From Anaerostipes sp. (GTDB lineage: Bacteria; Bacillota; Clostridia; Lachnospirales; Lachnospiraceae): DNA of 64,000 nt. The stretch is from contig NZ_JAGZSD010000008.1 in NCBI RefSeq assembly GCF_018381315.1, positions 1 through 64,000 of the forward strand, in the 5' to 3' direction. Both the position numbers and the translations under genes were made by a program. The notes under the pieces were generated by a model. That model did not search any database. It was not told the origin of the DNA and was given only the letters and a program-made list of their open reading frames with translations. Below are positions 61,304 to 64,000 of this stretch, piece by piece; within the stretch, counting starts at the first letter, position 1, and each line of letters begins with the position of its first letter.

Positions 61304-62692
61304 TTAAGATGATATATTGCCTGCCAGACGTTCGTCAAGCTTTTCTTTTCTCAGTGCCAGCACATTCATGATTTTTTCATAGTATGCTCCGTGCAGCTTA
61401 AATTTTGTCCTGTAAATGACATAGCTGAGTGCCACAAAAAGAATCGGTACACCGACCATCACAAGACGAATGCCGTTTTGGGTTGACATCGTCTGCACTG
61501 CGTTCGGAATATATCCTGTAGCGTTCAGCGCTATCCCGGTAAGGAGTGCTCCCATGGCAGATGTAAATTTAACAAGCAGGGTCTGGATAGAAAACGTAAC
61601 AGATTCATTTCTCGTCCCGAATTTATACTCACCATAGTCTACCACATCAGCCAGCACTACCGTCACAATTCCAAGCTGAAGCCCGGAACCGAATTTCACG
61701 CCGAACCCTGCAATGGCTGTCAGCACAAAATTGGTCGGAGCCAGAAATCCGGCAGCCAGAAGAATTACAAGCCCAATGGCAGGGATCACGCTTGCCAATA
61801 GATAAACCTGATTTCTCTGCAGATGCTTTGCGATCCACGGAAACAGAAACAGCCCTGATATCTCGGCAATACCTGCAAACATCGTAAAGATGGAAAACAT
61901 GGCTTTGCTTCCTGCTACATATAAAAAGTAATAGAGGGACACTCCGGTCATAACCTGCATAGCGAAATTAAATGTGAGAATGACAGCAATTGCAACCAGC
62001 AGCTGGTCATTTTTTGCAATAATATGTATTAATTTTTTAAAGGATGTCTTTTCTTCTTTTACAGCCTTTACATTATCGGCTGACTTTACATTAAACACTG
62101 TGACCGCTATGGTGATAACAAATACTGCTGTAATAATATATGCAAAGTATGAATATCCTTTTTGTGCATCCCCTTTTCCAAGGAAATCCATGATCTGAAG
62201 GCCAAATCCTCCGACAATCAGGGATCCTCCGATGGATGCAAAGATTCTCGGTATGACAGCTACCCGGTCCCGCTCTGATTTATCACTGGTCAGATTGGGA
62301 AGCATGGACCAATAGGGAATATCCATGATGGTGTATGTCATGCCCCACAGAATATACATGACGGCTGCAAACACATACAGGGCAGTCCCCGAAAGCCCCC
62401 AATTTGTAAACAGACAGGCAAACACAGCTGCATTCACCAAAGTTCCCACAGCCAGCCATGGCCTGAATTTTCCCCATCTGGTCTTTGTATTGTCAACGAC
62501 CATACCCATGCCCAAGTCATTAACAGCATCCCAGAACTTTGCAAAAAAGAACAGGCCTCCCACAAATGCCGCCGATACTTTCAATACATCCGTAAAGTAT
62601 ACCATTGCATAAGTAAAGATTACTCCGCAGATCATATCCTTTCCCAATGCTCCAATTCCGTAGCTATATTTTTCTCGCGCTGACAGCTTCAT
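61304..62692 (-). CDS. GPH-family sugar:cation symporter (MelB-like)
   Basis: A 462-residue twelve-helix symporter. N-terminal EKYSYGIGALGKDMICG, then FWDAVNDLGMGMVVDNTKTRWGKFRPWL, the GPH signature. It lacks the C-terminal IIA domain found in LacS; instead a separate EIIA-Glc-like gene lies 13 bases upstream. The second ATG (62692) is preferred, with AGGAGG nine bases before it. Likely substrate is an alpha-galactoside hydrolysed by the next gene. Confidence 0.92.
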   Translation of the reverse strand: MKLSAREKYSYGIGALGKDMICGVIFTYAMVYFTDVLKVSAAFVGGLFFFAKFWDAVNDLGMGMVVDNTKTRWGKFRPWLAVGTLVNAAVFACLFTNWGLSGTALYVFAAVMYILWGMTYTIMDIPYWSMLPNLTSDKSERDRVAVIPRIFASIGGSLIVGGFGLQIMDFLGKGDAQKGYSYFAYIITAVFVITIAVTVFNVKSADNVKAVKEEKTSFKKLIHIIAKNDQLLVAIAVILTFNFAMQVMTGVSLYYFLYVAGSKAMFSIFTMFAGIAEISGLFLFPWIAKHLQRNQVYLLASVIPAIGLVILLAAGFLAPTNFVLTAIAGFGVKFGSGLQLGIVTVVLADVVDYGEYKFGTRNESVTFSIQTLLVKFTSAMGALLTGIALNATGYIPNAVQTMSTQNGIRLVMVGVPILFVALSYVIYRTKFKLHGAYYEKIMNVLALRKEKLDERLAGNISS

Positions 62693-62705
62693 ACTATCCA
62701 TCCTC

Positions 62706-63176
62706 CTATTTTTTTACGATCAATAAATCTTCGTTGGCTTTTACTTTTCCCGCCTTCAGCACCTCAATGTTGTCCTTTTCCACGTCAGCAAATACAATCG
62801 GTGTTGCCTCCGAAAGTTTTTTCTTTTTTAAAAGACTGCGGTCAAATTCCAGCAAAAGCTGTCCTTTGTTTACAAAGTCTCCAGGTTCTACATATATATG
62901 AAAGCCTTCGCCTTTGAGCTGATTTGTATCGATTCCCACATGAATCAGATATTCATGCCCTGACTTTGTTTCCAGACCGATCGCATGACGTGTGGGAAAT
63001 GTAAAGTTTATTTTTGCATCGGACGGTGCAAATACTTTATCACCTGATGGAAAAATAACAGCCCCGTCTCCCAGAAGCCCTTCGGCAAATGCCTTGTCCG
63101 GCGTCTCTTCCAAGGGCCTCACTTCACCGTCCATCGGACATCCGAACACTTCTTTTCCTTTTGAAAATAATGCCAT
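62706..63176 (-). CDS. PTS glucose-type EIIA protein, stand-alone
   Basis: A 156-residue phosphocarrier. The two active-site histidines are in TRHAIGLETKSG and YLIHVGIDT (phosphorylated). No IIB or IIC gene is near, so it is unlikely to feed a classical PTS. Being the first gene of an operon with a LacS-type symporter lacking its own IIA domain, it may regulate that symporter by phosphorylation. ATG 63176 follows AGGAGGTAAGAAA. Confidence 0.9.
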   Translation of the reverse strand: MALFSKGKEVFGCPMDGEVRPLEETPDKAFAEGLLGDGAVIFPSGDKVFAPSDAKINFTFPTRHAIGLETKSGHEYLIHVGIDTNQLKGEGFHIYVEPGDFVNKGQLLLEFDRSLLKKKKLSEATPIVFADVEKDNIEVLKAGKVKANEDLLIVKK

Positions 63177-63224
63177 TTTCTTACCTCCTGAATATTTCTT
63201 TTTTCTTCCATCGATGTTGATTAA

Positions 63225-63230
63225 ATTATA
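63225..63230 (-). promoter_or_regulatory. -10 box of the alpha-galactoside operon
   Basis: Minus-strand TATAAT (63225-63230) lies 48 bases before the EIIA start. The -35 position (TGGAAA) is poor, as in activator-dependent promoters. Confidence 0.5.
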
Positions 63231-63270
63231 ACATCCGGATATACTTTTTCCAGATGGTTTTGTGTGCATA

Positions 63271-63434
63271 ATATGTCCAAATGTTAGTTATATGTTGTTT
63301 TTAACAAAACTTTCTCTTTAACAAGGCCTATTTTATACATTTTTATATACATCAAAGCAAATTTATCAATATTCTTGATCTTTTTTCATAAGTCCAAACT
63401 TTGTGTAAATATATCCAAATGTTATATATTTGTT
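63271..63434. promoter_or_regulatory. Repeated TCCAAATGTTA motifs, probable AraC-type operators
   Basis: ATATGTCCAAATGTTAG..TATATGTTGTT (63271-63299) and ATATATCCAAATGTTATATATTTGTT (63409-63434) are near-identical direct repeats. A weaker third copy (ATAAGTCCAAACTTTG) lies just before the second. They sit 40-205 bases upstream of the operon -10. Direct repeats are the usual AraC-family sites. The gap 63177-63538 also holds the MATE promoter and palindrome, and no gene. Confidence 0.5.
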
Positions 63435-63449
63435 AATCCGCTCAACTGC

Positions 63450-63489
63450 ATCCTTCAAAGTGCTTCCGGGTAGACGCACTTTGAAGGAT
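63450..63489. promoter_or_regulatory. Palindrome at MATE promoter, probable repressor operator
   Basis: Fourteen-base perfect arms (ATCCTTCAAAGTGC, 63450-63463, and complement 63476-63489) with a 12-base spacer. A weak promoter (TAGACG 63471-63476, 17 bases, TATACT 63494-63499) overlaps the right arm. No T-run follows, so an operator fits better than a terminator. Confidence 0.5.
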
Positions 63490-63538
63490 ACGATATACTG
63501 AAAAGAGAATGATTTTTAGGAACAGAGGCGCATTTTAT

Positions 63539-64000
63539 ATGGAAAATAAGACAAATGATTTTACAAAAGGAAGTGTAACGAGAAATATTATAAACCTGGC
63601 TGTACCTATGACTTTGGCTCAGCTTATCAATGTTCTGTACAGTATTGTTGACCGCATCTACATCGGAAGGATGGGGACAGATGCAGCGCTTGCCCTGGGT
63701 GGTGTGGGAATTACCTTCCCCATCATCACAATCATTATGGCTTTTGCCAATCTAATCGGTATGGGCGGCGCCCCTCTGTGTTCTATAGAGCGTGGAAAAG
63801 GAAATCAAAAAAAAGCTGAGGAGATTATGGGGAATTCATTTTTCCTCCTAATCGTCCTGGGCCTTCTTCTTACATCTGTAATTCTTATTTTTAAAAAGCC
63901 TGTTATTTATGCGTTTGGAGCCAGCCATGCCACGTTCCCATATGCGGACAGCTATATTACAATCTACCTGCTGGGTTCTGTATTTGTAATGATCGGTCTT
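63539..64000 (+). CDS. MATE-family efflux transporter (5' part, cut by window edge)
   Basis: The first 154 residues of a multidrug/toxic-compound extrusion transporter. The N-terminus MENKTNDFTKGSVTRNI, then LAVPMTLAQLINVLYSIVDRIYIGRMG and GMGGAPLCSIERGKGNQKKAEEIMG, is typical of the MepA/NorM-like branch. Hydrophobic helices one to four are visible. The gene runs off the right end with no internal stop. Drug or metabolite specificity cannot be told. Confidence 0.9.
   Translation, partial: MENKTNDFTKGSVTRNIINLAVPMTLAQLINVLYSIVDRIYIGRMGTDAALALGGVGITFPIITIIMAFANLIGMGGAPLCSIERGKGNQKKAEEIMGNSFFLLIVLGLLLTSVILIFKKPVIYAFGASHATFPYADSYITIYLLGSVFVMIGL

Overview
The window is a stretch of chromosome from a low-to-mid-GC, anaerobic, spore-forming Firmicute, most likely a gut Lachnospiraceae. 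The evidence is the sporulation gene spoIVA, a dnaG-rpoD operon, meso-DAP-type murE/dapF, a T-box leader, a preQ1-I riboswitch, an iron-dependent alcohol dehydrogenase with a Rex-like box, and C-terminal cell-wall anchors. Genus cannot be fixed from sequence alone; an Anaerostipes-like organism is a guess. Nearly all genes lie on the minus strand. The exceptions are two LytTR regulators, a DMT exporter, an AraC regulator and a MATE gene cut by the right edge.

Layout. 1-200: a tRNA 3'-end fragment that looks like an attachment-site scar, then a terminator. 0.2-2.6 kb: acetolactate synthase behind a TetR regulator, with a perfect inverted repeat between them. 2.7-5.7 kb: a BFD-like ferredoxin, an AI-2E-family permease and two LytTR regulators. 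5.8-10.1 kb: a 1001-residue wall-anchored beta-helix protein and an ECF sigma factor fused to a membrane and extracytoplasmic domain. 10.1-10.6 kb: a dispersed palindromic repeat and 6S RNA with its own promoter and terminator. 10.6-20 kb: DUF5662, split chromate transporter, gltBD, alcohol dehydrogenase. 20-22.8 kb: queC-folE-queE-queD behind a preQ1-I riboswitch. 22.8-25.5 kb: an HTH/pentapeptide protein, LysR and EamA. 25.6-28.6 kb: a trpXYZ-like ABC transporter behind a T-box leader with an apparent UGG specifier. 28.7-32.4 kb: a cell-wall hydrolase and a second, paralogous surface protein that is out of frame at a C9/G9 tract. 32.5-35.0 kb: RNase P RNA and a secreted papain-like protease.

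From 35 kb the content is core. It comprises a TGS/uridine-kinase-like protein, nif3, trmK, rpoD, dnaG, dgt, a truncated RpoD-like protein, uppP, rpoZ, gmk, yicC, recU, pseudouridine synthases, an SDR, a HAD phosphatase, rsmF, a small alarmone synthetase, fabH, spoIVA, aroE, murE and dapF. The right end is an alpha-galactoside module: AraC regulator, GH36 alpha-galactosidase, GPH symporter and a stand-alone EIIA-Glc-like protein. Repeated TCCAAATGTTA motifs lie upstream of it. A MATE gene with a palindrome at its promoter closes the window.

The most unusual items are four. First, a probable phase-variable adhesin-like protein controlled by a poly-G tract, with an intact paralogue 21 kb away. 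Second, the membrane-tethered ECF sigma factor beside that intact paralogue. Third, a truncated RpoD paralogue that keeps the core-binding helix but lacks the promoter-reading parts. Fourth, an HTH protein whose C-terminal half is about seventeen Gly/Ala pentapeptides. Everything is read by eye from sequence; no database search was possible.
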